Shown here: positions 24,831 to 32,656 of the stretch, piece by piece
Numbering within the stretch: position 1 is the first letter of the stretch
How the letters are laid out: each line of letters starts with the position of its first letter
Assembly (NCBI RefSeq): GCF_029210485.1
Contig: NZ_JARGET010000005.1
Location: forward strand, 1-64,000
Length of the DNA stretch: 64,000 nucleotides
Source of the DNA: Hoeflea sp. YIM 152468
GTDB lineage: Bacteria; Pseudomonadota; Alphaproteobacteria; Rhizobiales; Rhizobiaceae
Direction: 5' to 3'
Position numbers and translations under genes: made by a program
Notes under the pieces: model-generated
What the model was told of the DNA's origin: nothing
Seen by the model: only the letters and a program-made list of their open reading frames with translations
Database searches by the model: none

Positions 24831-25396
24831 TTGATTTTCTGCCGCCCGGTCAGTGATGCGTGCTCGAAGAACCGATCCCCGGCCGCACGGCGCTGCTGAT
24901 CCTCCTGAGACCGGATGCGGCCATTGGTCCGGCTGTAATCAATCGCCCGGCTCTCACTCTCGACTGTCATCAAAAATCCGGCATCAGGATCGTCATTGTG
25001 GATGATGGCGTTGATGTAGCCGCGCTCCATGATCACCGGATCGCCAAGCACCGCCCCGGTGTCGGGATGCCGGTGCAGGTCATAAATCGTCACCGGCCGG
25101 TCGCGGTAATCGTAATCCTCGATATTGAGCAACACATCAGGCGTGATGCCATTGTCCGGACTTTCCGACAGCCGCAGCACAAAGCCCGAGGCCGATGTGC
25201 CAGAGCCGCGTGAGAGGCTGGAGACCTCGATCAAGCCATCAAGCATCGCCTTGTAGGTGACCCCGCCATAAACATAATCCGACGACTGCCGGATGAAGCC
25301 AAAGGAGCCCTCACCCAGGTCAAACCGGATCATGCCCGCATAGCGAACCCGGCCCTCATCGAGAAGATCCAGCAGCACCGGCGGATAGCTGCGCAT
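24815..25396 (-). CDS. Baseplate hub-type minor tail protein
   Basis: 193 residues. Contains YAGMIRFDLGEGSFGFIRQS, VTYKAMLDGLIEVSSLSRGS and YRDRPVTIYDLHRHPDT, a pattern like the N-terminal part of DUF2163 baseplate proteins, but this product is shorter than the GTA version. Overlaps its neighbours by 1 and 16 bp. Confidence 0.7.
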   Translation of the reverse strand: MRSYPPVLLDLLDEGRVRYAGMIRFDLGEGSFGFIRQSSDYVYGGVTYKAMLDGLIEVSSLSRGSGTSASGFVLRLSESPDNGITPDVLLNIEDYDYRDRPVTIYDLHRHPDTGAVLGDPVIMERGYINAIIHNDDPDAGFLMTVESESRAIDYSRTNGRIRSQEDQQRRAAGDRFFEHASLTGRQKIKWGKT

Positions 25397-26034
25397 CAGA
25401 TCACCTGCACAGCATCAAACGAGACGGGCGTCAGGTCGAAGGTCGAGGTAGATTCGAACGAACCGTTGACGATCTGCATCTTCACCTTTGGCCTGCGAAA
25501 CACGACCGCTGCAGATGCTGTAAACACATCCTGCACCAGCGGCTCGACCGTGACTGAGATATTGCCGGAACCGTCTGCCGTGGCATCTTCGGCGACATCG
25601 AAATATCCGTACCGGCCGCCCTCGACCAAGCCAACGCGGTCACCGATCATCAGTTGAAATCCTGCCGGAACACCAGACGCATCGATCTGTCCCGGAGTCG
25701 CCAGGCTGGCAACAGTGCCCTCGCCATTCCACGTCGCGGCCAGAATTTCTGGAACACCATTCGGATAAGCCCTCGGCTCTGCCCTGGATATATCCCAGGC
25801 AAGGAAAAACCGGAGCCCGCCCCGCAAGGTGTGGTGCCACGCCTGCCATTGGTTGCGAACAGGATGCTCGAGCCGAGGCGTTTCCAGACGCATGGTCCAG
25901 ACCGCCTCGCGGATTTGAGAGACCGTCCCGGCGAGCCCCTTTCCATGACGGGCAATGGACGTGCCGGGATCGAGCGAAAACGTGCTTTGCGAGGCAGAGA
26001 TAAACGGAAGTTCGCGAACGGATGGAATCGCCAT
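25396..26034 (-). CDS. Distal minor tail protein
   Basis: 212 residues, beta-rich, starting MAIPSVRELPFISASQSTFS, with RNQWQAWHHTLRGGLRFFLA and FRRPKVKMQIVNGSFESTST. Directly follows the tape measure gene, the position of distal-tail (Dit-type) proteins that close the tube. Annotation rests mainly on position. Confidence 0.6.
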   Translation of the reverse strand: MAIPSVRELPFISASQSTFSLDPGTSIARHGKGLAGTVSQIREAVWTMRLETPRLEHPVRNQWQAWHHTLRGGLRFFLAWDISRAEPRAYPNGVPEILAATWNGEGTVASLATPGQIDASGVPAGFQLMIGDRVGLVEGGRYGYFDVAEDATADGSGNISVTVEPLVQDVFTASAAVVFRRPKVKMQIVNGSFESTSTFDLTPVSFDAVQVI

Positions 26035-28019
26035 TACAGCACCCGCCGCTTCTGTGCGTTCTGCACTGTCGGGATGATCTGCGAGTTGGACTTCTGCACC
26101 GCAACATTGATGATTGCGCCGCTTGCGGTCTTGATCTGCTGATCAGCAATCGAAGCCATACGCCCGCTGTCATCTTGTAGGACGATTGTCACAACGTCGC
26201 GCGAGCTGCTGCCACCGCCCGTTGTTCGCGTATGGTCTATTACAGTTTCGTTGGGGTGCAGAAGAGCTGCGAACCCGCCCTTACCATCCAGCCCACCTGT
26301 TCTGGAACCAAAGCCTGTGTGCCCCCCACCATCGAATGACAGCAAGTTACCCAACCATCCGCCACCGGCAGTCCCCCCCCCAAAAATACCGCCGATCAGC
26401 GACTTGAACAGGGAGTTCGTCGCCATGCTGGCAAACTGGCTGAGCAAGTCACGCAGCACATCCTTCACCTTTTTCGACCCGTCGATAAGGCCCTGGAACG
26501 CACTGGAGAAAGTGGAAGCAAGCCTGTCGCCAATCCTCTCCATCACGCTGCCGGTCTTTTTGCCGGCCTCTTCGGCCTGCTTGAAGGCGTCCTGAGCCTG
26601 CAGCACGGCGCGGTTGTAGGTGTCCTGGCTGAGCTTCCCGGCCGCCAGCAACTCATTGAGCCGCGCGATCTGCGCTTGATATTGCTCAAGTGGCGTGCGC
26701 GTAGCCTCGAAGATGCGCGCAGCTTCCCTTTGCATATCCTTTATCTTTTGAGCCTCAGACTTCGCCGCCTCACCCACCTTGCCGAATGATCCAGCCGCCT
26801 CTTCGCCAAACCGGAGATAAGTCCCCATGCTGCTCGCGACTTGGCCATCGACACCCTCGATTTCAGCGCCGAGCCCGGCAAGACCGGCGGAGAGACTGTC
26901 CAGCCCCTCCCTCATGCTTTCCGGCAGCGCATTCATGATGTCCGTCGCTGTGCTCGACAACCATCCTGCCATGTCGTCAAACGTACCGGTCAGCTTTGCA
27001 ATCACCGCAGCCGCCAGTGCGATGGCCGTGATCTTTGCCCGGGTTATTGTGGTAAAGGCGACCATTGCCAGGCCACTGACGCGAATAGCCCGCGCCAGCG
27101 AGATGAAGCCACCTGCCAATGACACCAGAAATGTGACAATCTTCGCCGCTACAAAAACCTTGAAGAGGTCATAAAGCGTGCCGAGATTATCGAAAACAAC
27201 CGAAATACCGCGTGCCAACGCATTCATCGCCCAGGTGATTCCATCCGCGATCGAGGTAAGCTGACCGCCAGCCTGCGATGCGGCAACGAACCTGTCTGAC
27301 AGATGAGTAAAGCCACCAATGACTCCGGCAAGAACCCGGTTCCACAATCCCGTCATGGAGCCGGACAGCCGTGCAATATTGTCATTGAATTGTTCTGCAG
27401 AGCGGGCTGTCTTTTCATCGAATACAAGGCCAAGGCGCTCCGCCTCATCCCCCATAGCCTTGAGCCCTTCACGGCCTGTGTTGAGCATCGGGATCAACTG
27501 AGCCCCGGATCGTCCGAATATGGCGATGGCCGCGTTCGTCTTCGCAACACCGTCCGGCATCTTGGAAAAACGATCAGCAATATCCTCGATTACCGAAGTT
27601 GACGACCTAAGCTTCCCATCCGAATCCTTGACCTTCACACCAAGCTGATGAAACGCCTTGGCAGCCTCGTTGGTTGCACCAGCCGCAGTCTGGCTGATCG
27701 CCTGAGAGGCCCGGCGAATACCCGTCTGCAAAGTTTCAAGCGATGCACCACTCATCTCGGCAGCGTGCGTAAGACGGCCAAGCTCATCAATGGGCATACC
27801 CAGAGACTGGCTGCTCTTCCAGGCATCGTCTGCCCGCTGCGCCGCACCACGAATGGCGAGAAAGGCCCCACTCGCTGCAGCGCTTATTGCAGCGAAAGCG
27901 ACAGCAGCGTTCTTCGCAAAATTCTGGATGCCCGACTGACTTTTCTTCAGCCCATCGCTGAACTGGGCAGAATCCAGACCGAGATTCACGCGCAATGCGC
28001 CTATTACGCTAGAGCTCAA
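26034..28019 (-). CDS. Tail tape measure protein
   Basis: 661 residues. Typical opening GALRVNLGLDSAQFSDGLKK, long helical Ala-rich regions, hydrophobic segments (IVTFLVSLAGGFISLARAI, ITAIALAAAVIAKLTGTF) and a C-terminal part FDGGGHTGFGSRTGGLDGKG that is common to phage tape measure and minor-tail proteins. It sets tail length and is probably injected during infection. At the usual 1.5 angstrom per residue the length implies a tail of roughly 100 nm. Position after the frameshifted chaperones is canonical. Confidence 0.9.
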   Translation of the reverse strand: MSSSVIGALRVNLGLDSAQFSDGLKKSQSGIQNFAKNAAVAFAAISAAASGAFLAIRGAAQRADDAWKSSQSLGMPIDELGRLTHAAEMSGASLETLQTGIRRASQAISQTAAGATNEAAKAFHQLGVKVKDSDGKLRSSTSVIEDIADRFSKMPDGVAKTNAAIAIFGRSGAQLIPMLNTGREGLKAMGDEAERLGLVFDEKTARSAEQFNDNIARLSGSMTGLWNRVLAGVIGGFTHLSDRFVAASQAGGQLTSIADGITWAMNALARGISVVFDNLGTLYDLFKVFVAAKIVTFLVSLAGGFISLARAIRVSGLAMVAFTTITRAKITAIALAAAVIAKLTGTFDDMAGWLSSTATDIMNALPESMREGLDSLSAGLAGLGAEIEGVDGQVASSMGTYLRFGEEAAGSFGKVGEAAKSEAQKIKDMQREAARIFEATRTPLEQYQAQIARLNELLAAGKLSQDTYNRAVLQAQDAFKQAEEAGKKTGSVMERIGDRLASTFSSAFQGLIDGSKKVKDVLRDLLSQFASMATNSLFKSLIGGIFGGGTAGGGWLGNLLSFDGGGHTGFGSRTGGLDGKGGFAALLHPNETVIDHTRTTGGGSSSRDVVTIVLQDDSGRMASIADQQIKTASGAIINVAVQKSNSQIIPTVQNAQKRRVL

Positions 28020-28228
28020 TTGATATCTCCTGATGCAAAAACAGCCAAGACAGTCTCCATCATCCTGTTCGTGCGCGGAAATTGATCCTCACGCATCGCT
28101 AATGCAGTCTGTTGGCTTCACTTAAGTCACGGTCGCGGAGAGAATGACTCATCTTGTCTGCGCTGCTAGGCTATCTACCGGCGAGCGCACACAATCCAAA
28201 GATCGCAACCTTTTCAGGGGAACCCGAC

Positions 28229-28630
28229 ATGAAGAAGATCACGCTGTTAACTCTCGCCCTGTCCGCAGGATCGGCCTCCGCCGATCAACCAACCATCACT
28301 GACGCCTGCCAGAGGGCAGCCGAACACCACTGGAACGCCTCCGGTTCAATAGCTACAGACGTTCAGGCCTTCCCCGACCTGTCACCACCGCGCGTCCGGA
28401 TGAGGATTGCAGTTGAACTGCCGAACCGGCCAAGCAGGGTTGCAGCGTTGCTGAGCGGTGAGAAACAACCATCAACCCACACCGTTGATCAAGGCGAGGT
28501 TGAATGCTCATTCTCGCATCCGACCGCACCGTTCGGCCTGTCTCAGTTTTGCCCACCGGAAGGCTGCTGGCTGATCTCCCCATCTCGCCTCGAAGAGCTT
28601 CAGGAACTCATGAGGCGTGATGGACTTTAA
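28229..28630 (+). CDS. Exported moron protein inside the late operon
   Basis: 133 residues from the ATG at 28229, preceded by CAGGGGAA. Signal peptide MKKITLLTLALSAGSASA then a mature chain with four cysteines. It lies on the strand opposite the whole tail operon, between the chaperone frame and the tape measure, with a 208-bp leader region of its own, which is how phage morons are arranged. It could be expressed from the prophage and alter the host envelope, for example superinfection exclusion. No family recognised. Confidence 0.6.
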   Translation: MKKITLLTLALSAGSASADQPTITDACQRAAEHHWNASGSIATDVQAFPDLSPPRVRMRIAVELPNRPSRVAALLSGEKQPSTHTVDQGEVECSFSHPTAPFGLSQFCPPEGCWLISPSRLEELQELMRRDGL

Positions 28631-28960
28631 CTACTTCGACCCCATCGATGACAAAGCTTCCGCCATACTGATTCCGCGCAAGCCCTTGACGGATGCCCGC
28701 AGCCGCATATCCAGAAACGATGCCGGCTCCGCCTTGCGGGGCGCGCCACCGACAAACTCGTCATAGGTCGGCGGATTTTTCTGCTGGGGCAGGAAGGCAC
28801 CCTGCCAAACCAAACCACGCTCACGCCTGACCCGGGCAATCGCGCCGTTCAATTCGGTCTCGTAAAGCCGGGGCGTGATGTCCCAGAAGCGCGCAGGCGG
28901 CAGGCCGGCAGCGACATAGGTTTCGCACAGACTTGCGAAATCTAAGCCGCCGCCTTCCTC
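28631..28960 (-). CDS. Tail assembly chaperone second frame (reached by -1 frameshift)
   Basis: 109 codons in the -1 frame after the slippery site, starting EEGGGLDFASLCETYVAAG and containing LPPARFWDITPRLYETEL. The frame has no ATG before FLDM and MAEALSS, near its C-terminal end, so it is best read as an extension of the upstream chaperone. The extended form would bind the tape measure during tail assembly, as GT does in lambda. Confidence 0.75.
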   Translation of the reverse strand, partial: EEGGGLDFASLCETYVAAGLPPARFWDITPRLYETELNGAIARVRRERGLVWQGAFLPQQKNPPTYDEFVGGAPRKAEPASFLDMRLRASVKGLRGISMAEALSSMGSK

Positions 28961-29289
28961 TTTTTTGCGCCGGGGCCATCCTTGCCCCCTTCCTTGACGT
29001 CGGGGAATGAGGACGTCAGCAACTCACCAAAGGCGTCGGCGTTTTCAGCAATCAGGTCATCGACCAGCCACCGATCAGCCTCATCCTCATGGTAGCGCTG
29101 CAGAGCTGCAATAAACACATCCTGGATCACCCGCAGGTTCGGCATCTTGCCGTCCTTGGGCGGCGCCAGGAGTTCGTCGAATTTGTCGCCGAATTTCTCT
29201 TGCAGATCGGCAAGCACTGACATCCCCAGATGAAGGCGGTATTCCTTGCCGCCCGCCTTCATCACTTTAACGCCTGCTGGATGAGCCAT
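28942..29289 (-). CDS. Tail assembly chaperone first frame (G-like)
   Basis: 115 residues from the ATG at 29289. Contains MKAGGKEYRLHLGMSVLADL and a helical core (IQDVFIAALQRYHEDEADRW), ending in a Lys-rich tail (AKKRKAAA). It lies between the tube protein and the tape measure, the standard chaperone position, and its 3' end carries a slippery heptamer leading into a second open frame. Confidence 0.8.
   Translation of the reverse strand: MAHPAGVKVMKAGGKEYRLHLGMSVLADLQEKFGDKFDELLAPPKDGKMPNLRVIQDVFIAALQRYHEDEADRWLVDDLIAENADAFGELLTSSFPDVKEGGKDGPGAKKRKAAA
28960..28966 (-). other. Programmed -1 frameshift site (A AAA AAG)
   Basis: On the minus strand the zero-frame codons GCA AAA AAG AGG contain the heptamer A-AAA-AAG. 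A -1 slip continues as GAG GAA GGC GGC GGC TTA, avoiding the zero-frame TAG 16 nt downstream. This heptamer is one of the most efficient bacterial slippery sequences. Confidence 0.75.
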
Positions 29290-29291
29290 GA

Positions 29292-30014
29292 TCAAGCCCC
29301 AATCACGTCAGCAGTCGGCGCCGATGTGGCGCTCGCATTGCCATCGCTGTTGGTGCCAGTCACAGCAACCCGGATCGGGTTTCCGACATTGGCGGTCACG
29401 ACCGTGTAAGTCCTGTCAGTTGCACCGGAGATCGCGGCATAACCGGCACCGGTGTCCTCTTCCCAGGAATAGGTAAATGTTGGTGAGCCAGTCCATGATC
29501 CTTCAATCGCCGTGAGCACCTGCCCCTCCTGGGCAACCCCCGAGATCGATGGCAGCAACACATTGGCCGGGGCCGCAGTTGCGATGACACGAGCCATCAC
29601 CTTCCAGGCGGCAGCCACCATCTGCTTTTCGCCAACCGATGACGAGGGCACATACTCGTTGAGATAGGCCTGAAACAGCCAGGTCGACCCACCATTCGGC
29701 GTGATCTCCAGAAGCACGATCTCACGCGACCCTGCCGAGGTCAGATCGGCAAGCTCCATCAACAGAAGATCTGTTGCGGATCCAGGCCAGTATTGCAGCT
29801 CCAGCGAATAATCCGCGACCGGCTTCAGGCCCGGTTTGGTCTCGCGGGTGCGTCCCGGCGATTGAAAATGAGTAACATCGATATCTTCGGGTGGCTGCGA
29901 CGGAACACCGGCCGTCTCTCCACCCATGATCTGTGTCCAGGTCGGGCCGACCCCACGGCCCACCCGAACGACGGTGCCATAGCCGATATCGACCTGAGAA
30001 AGTGCTTCAGGCAT
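29292..30014 (-). CDS. Major tail tube protein with C-terminal Ig-like domain
   Basis: 240 residues from the ATG at 30014. The first 145 or so residues form the tube domain (VDIGYGTVVRVGRG, VTHFQSPGRTRETKPGLKPV, ELQYWPGSATDLLLMELADL). A C-terminal Ig-like domain follows (about 150-238, GVAQEGQVLTAIEGSWTG, YTVVTANVGNPIRVAVTGTN), a decoration common on tail tubes that protrudes from the surface and may bind the host. Confidence 0.85.
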   Translation of the reverse strand: MPEALSQVDIGYGTVVRVGRGVGPTWTQIMGGETAGVPSQPPEDIDVTHFQSPGRTRETKPGLKPVADYSLELQYWPGSATDLLLMELADLTSAGSREIVLLEITPNGGSTWLFQAYLNEYVPSSSVGEKQMVAAAWKVMARVIATAAPANVLLPSISGVAQEGQVLTAIEGSWTGSPTFTYSWEEDTGAGYAAISGATDRTYTVVTANVGNPIRVAVTGTNSDGNASATSAPTADVIGA

Positions 30015-30068
30015 GTTGCTTCTCCGTTGTGTACAAAAGCGCCTGCCCACGGCGCGATAGGGCTATGA

Positions 30069-30437
30069 TCACGCTTCGCGAAACCAGACCATCAGATCAA
30101 TTGACACGCGAAACAGATGATTGACCTCGCCGGCATCGGAGGCGGGAAGATCACGAATGCCGTCGACGAAGATTGCTCGCATCGCACCACTGCGATATCC
30201 ACTCACAAGATCGACAATTGTTTTCGAGATATCGCGGGCCGAAGTGTAGGTATCCGCATAAATGTCGACCTGCACCCGTGTCTCCGGCAAGCCGTCATCC
30301 CCTTCAGACGTGTACCCGCGAACCTGACTGATCCGGTTGAAAACTATGAACGGCCGCGCAACTTCCTGCGGCGCCCTGCCCCAATAGCGCCGCCCGCCAG
30401 TAACACTTGCAAGTAGCGCGATGATTGCCTCTTCCAT
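30069..30437 (-). CDS. DUF3168 tail completion/terminator protein
   Basis: 122 residues: EEAIIALLASVTGGRRYWGR, RPFIVFNRISQVRGYTSEGD, RVQVDIYADTYTSARDISKT and LFRVSIDLMVWFRE. This is the DUF3168 pattern, the protein that caps the head-proximal end of long tails. Adjacent to the gp10-like gene as in other HK97-type phages. Confidence 0.85.
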   Translation of the reverse strand: MEEAIIALLASVTGGRRYWGRAPQEVARPFIVFNRISQVRGYTSEGDDGLPETRVQVDIYADTYTSARDISKTIVDLVSGYRSGAMRAIFVDGIRDLPASDAGEVNHLFRVSIDLMVWFREA

Positions 30438-30440
30438 GGG

Positions 30441-30917
30441 TCAGCCTTTCGCCGCGAGCCGTGCAGCCTTGCGCGCCAGCCGCTTGGCGGCCTTCTCGAT
30501 CTCGCTCCACATTTCCGTCCTGATGATACCAAGCGCCTGACCCTGCTTCTCGTCCCAGGCCGGACGCCCAGCCGGTTGCGGGCCATGGTTGACGTTGCCG
30601 AACTCCTGCTGATGCGGATGCGGCAACGGTCCGGCGCCGACGAACATTTCAACCGAAGCCTTGTCGTCGCGAAACATCTTGCGGTGCGCCGCCCTTTGCC
30701 GCTTGCTCAGCTTTGTGCTGACTGTAATCGAACTCCGGTAATCATCTCCGCTCGTGTTCGGATCGTCAGGCGCAAGCGACCGCCACCTGTCAGCAATCGG
30801 CTCACCAGCCTTCTTCAGCGTCCGCCGGATCACCGCCTTGCCGGTCGATTTCGGCAATTCGGACAATGCGACCTCAAGGTCGCGCAAGCCCTCGATCTTG
30901 ACAGTGGTCTTCATCAT
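30441..30917 (-). CDS. HK97 gp10-family head-tail joining protein
   Basis: 158 residues. KIEGLRDLEVALSELPKSTG at the start and a following basic helix, then FVGAGPLPHPHQQEFGNVNH with GRPAWDEKQ. The HxxEFG and RPaW motifs are diagnostic of the HK97 gp10 family, which lies between connector and tail tube. Confidence 0.9.
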   Translation of the reverse strand: MMKTTVKIEGLRDLEVALSELPKSTGKAVIRRTLKKAGEPIADRWRSLAPDDPNTSGDDYRSSITVSTKLSKRQRAAHRKMFRDDKASVEMFVGAGPLPHPHQQEFGNVNHGPQPAGRPAWDEKQGQALGIIRTEMWSEIEKAAKRLARKAARLAAKG

Positions 30918-30939
30918 TGACCTGTAGTATTTTGTATGA

Positions 30940-31173
30940 ATGGAAAGTTTTCAAAGCGTAGTCATCGCTGTCATTGCCATCTCAATGGCACTCAGCTTTT
31001 CGGTCTTGTTCCTGATCGCCAGGCCAGATCATGTTGTCTGGCGTATCTGGCAACGGGCTAGAGGGCGGCAATTGCTGTTCTACAGCGATTACTCCGGGCG
31101 GAGCCTCAAACAGGTCAAAGCATCGAGAATGACATGGGTCATTGATAACAGCCCGTTCGAATGCTGGGGTTAA
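30940..31173 (+). CDS. Small membrane moron protein
   Basis: 77 residues, opposite strand to the head-tail operon, in a 256-bp gap between the gp10-like and head-closure genes. N-terminal membrane helix (VVIAVIAISMALSFSVLFLI), basic cytosolic tail. A TAGTAT just upstream of the ATG could be a -10 giving a nearly leaderless transcript. Position suggests a moron; function unknown. Confidence 0.5.
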   Translation: MESFQSVVIAVIAISMALSFSVLFLIARPDHVVWRIWQRARGRQLLFYSDYSGRSLKQVKASRMTWVIDNSPFECWG

Positions 31174-31509
31174 TCAGTCCAGATCCCGCGCTACAGTAAT
31201 CTCGAGATACCGGCGGCGCCCATCGGCAGTTTCCTTGATGCCGAAGATCGACCAGATACCCCCGTCATGATTGACGCGATCACTCGGCTTGATCGCTCTG
31301 GATTCAGAACTTGATCTCACCGTAAACCGGCTGGAGAGGGAAGCCCCCACCTGCCCGCCAGCCAGCTTCTCGCCGTCGCTGACATCCTTGCGCGCAGCCC
31401 ATATCCTGGCATAGGCCGCCCAGGTCTTCACCGGCTCATTCAGCGCGTTGTAGGTCACCGTGGCCCGCTCGATGACGATGCGGCGGTCGAGCTTGCCAGC
31501 GCCAGCCAT
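31174..31509 (-). CDS. Head-closure/head-tail adaptor protein
   Basis: 111 residues: MAGAGKLDRRIVIERATVTY, WAAYARIWAARKDVSDGEKL, RFTVRSSSESRAIKPSDRVN and IFGIKETADGRRRYLEITVA. This is the standard SPP1 gp16/HK97 head-closure family pattern. Start coincides with the stop of the connector gene. Confidence 0.9.
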   Translation of the reverse strand: MAGAGKLDRRIVIERATVTYNALNEPVKTWAAYARIWAARKDVSDGEKLAGGQVGASLSSRFTVRSSSESRAIKPSDRVNHDGGIWSIFGIKETADGRRRYLEITVARDLD

Positions 31510-32117
31510 CAGACCCCTACCCGGCGATAAGGCGCAATCAGCGCATCAACCGCCAGCGGCAGCTCGCTCGCGATGGTGCCCGTCACAACACTCTCGCGAT
31601 TTTCATACCAATTGCCGATCAGCAGAAGTATCGCGGTCTTGATGGCCGCAGGAACCGTCGATTGCGCCGGTATTGCCGGTATCTCGCCATCCGCCGGAAC
31701 TTCCGGTGTCGTCGGGTACCCGGAAAGATAAGTGATACTCACAGAACCCGAGACAGACACTCCATCAAACTCAACGCGGGAACGCCCACCCGCATCAGTC
31801 TTGAGAGAATAGGAGCCACTGTCCACGATCGCCGGATCACCGTTCGCATCCGTATAGTCTACGCTGGTGATCGAAATGACCGGACCGAGCGGGAGGGACA
31901 GGCAGGAACTGAACGCATCGAAGTCCTGCCGCCATTCCTGTTCGACCAGGCTCCGGCCCAGAATGCCCGACCACCCGTCCAGATGATCCACCGCAGCACC
32001 CAGCAGTGATGTGATCAGCGTGTCGTCGTCGGCATGATCCACACGGAGATGCAGCTTCGCCTCGACAAGCGAGACGGGCAAACCCGCAGGAGGCGCAACA
32101 AGAACAGGACGGTGCAT
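31509..32117 (-). CDS. gp6-like head-tail connector protein
   Basis: 202 residues. Opens with LPVSLVEAKLHLRVDHADDD and TLITSLLGAAVDHLDGWSGI, the helical region of the gp6-like connector family. An extra beta-rich insert follows (PVISITSVDYTDANGDPAIV), then a C-terminal helix (IKTAILLLIGNWYENRESVV). Forms the ring beneath the portal. Confidence 0.9.
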   Translation of the reverse strand: MHRPVLVAPPAGLPVSLVEAKLHLRVDHADDDTLITSLLGAAVDHLDGWSGILGRSLVEQEWRQDFDAFSSCLSLPLGPVISITSVDYTDANGDPAIVDSGSYSLKTDAGGRSRVEFDGVSVSGSVSITYLSGYPTTPEVPADGEIPAIPAQSTVPAAIKTAILLLIGNWYENRESVVTGTIASELPLAVDALIAPYRRVGV

Positions 32118-32187
32118 GGCATCCTCGATTGAGAGCGGCGGGGCGACCGAAGCAGCCCCGCTCAGTTTCGTGATAACCGCGGATTAA

Positions 32188-32574
32188 CTACGCGACAGGC
32201 GCGTCGTAAGGCTCGCCACAGACAACCACAGCACCTGCGGCAATCGATGTCCCTGACTGCTTGGTGATCACCGCACGGACATATCGCCTGGAGCCCTTGT
32301 AGCCTTGCTTGTAGACCGAAGCTGCAGCCAGAGCAGCCGGAAGCGTGCCGAGAAGATCAGAAGCAGGAACATCGACAAAATCGCCGCCCGTGGTCGTGTC
32401 GCTGTGCTGGAGCTTCACGTCATAAAGACCAGCACCAACAATCGCACCGGTATTGATCACCAGCGTTGCGGAGTTGAAGTCTTGCAGATCCACAGCCGTA
32501 CCATCGGCGGATGCGGCGACCACAGCAGGAGCCAGCGTGGCGCCAATGCCAACGCCCGAATAACCGTCCTTCAT
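32188..32574 (-). CDS. Small structural protein, possible capsid decoration
   Basis: 128 residues, beta-rich and low in charge: DLQDFNSATLVINTGAIVGA, LYDVKLQHSDTTTGGDFVDV and RRYVRAVITKQSGTSIAAG. Located just after the capsid gene, a normal place for decoration or head-fibre proteins. The pattern is familiar from Rhizobiales and Rhodobacterales phages, without known function. Confidence 0.65.
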   Translation of the reverse strand: MKDGYSGVGIGATLAPAVVAASADGTAVDLQDFNSATLVINTGAIVGAGLYDVKLQHSDTTTGGDFVDVPASDLLGTLPAALAAASVYKQGYKGSRRYVRAVITKQSGTSIAAGAVVVCGEPYDAPVA

Positions 32575-32656
32575 GGGACTATCCTTTCAGAGAATGGGAG
32601 AGTGCAGCGGGCGACCTAAGTCGCCCACCTTTGAGTCGGGGTGAATCGGCGGCGGG

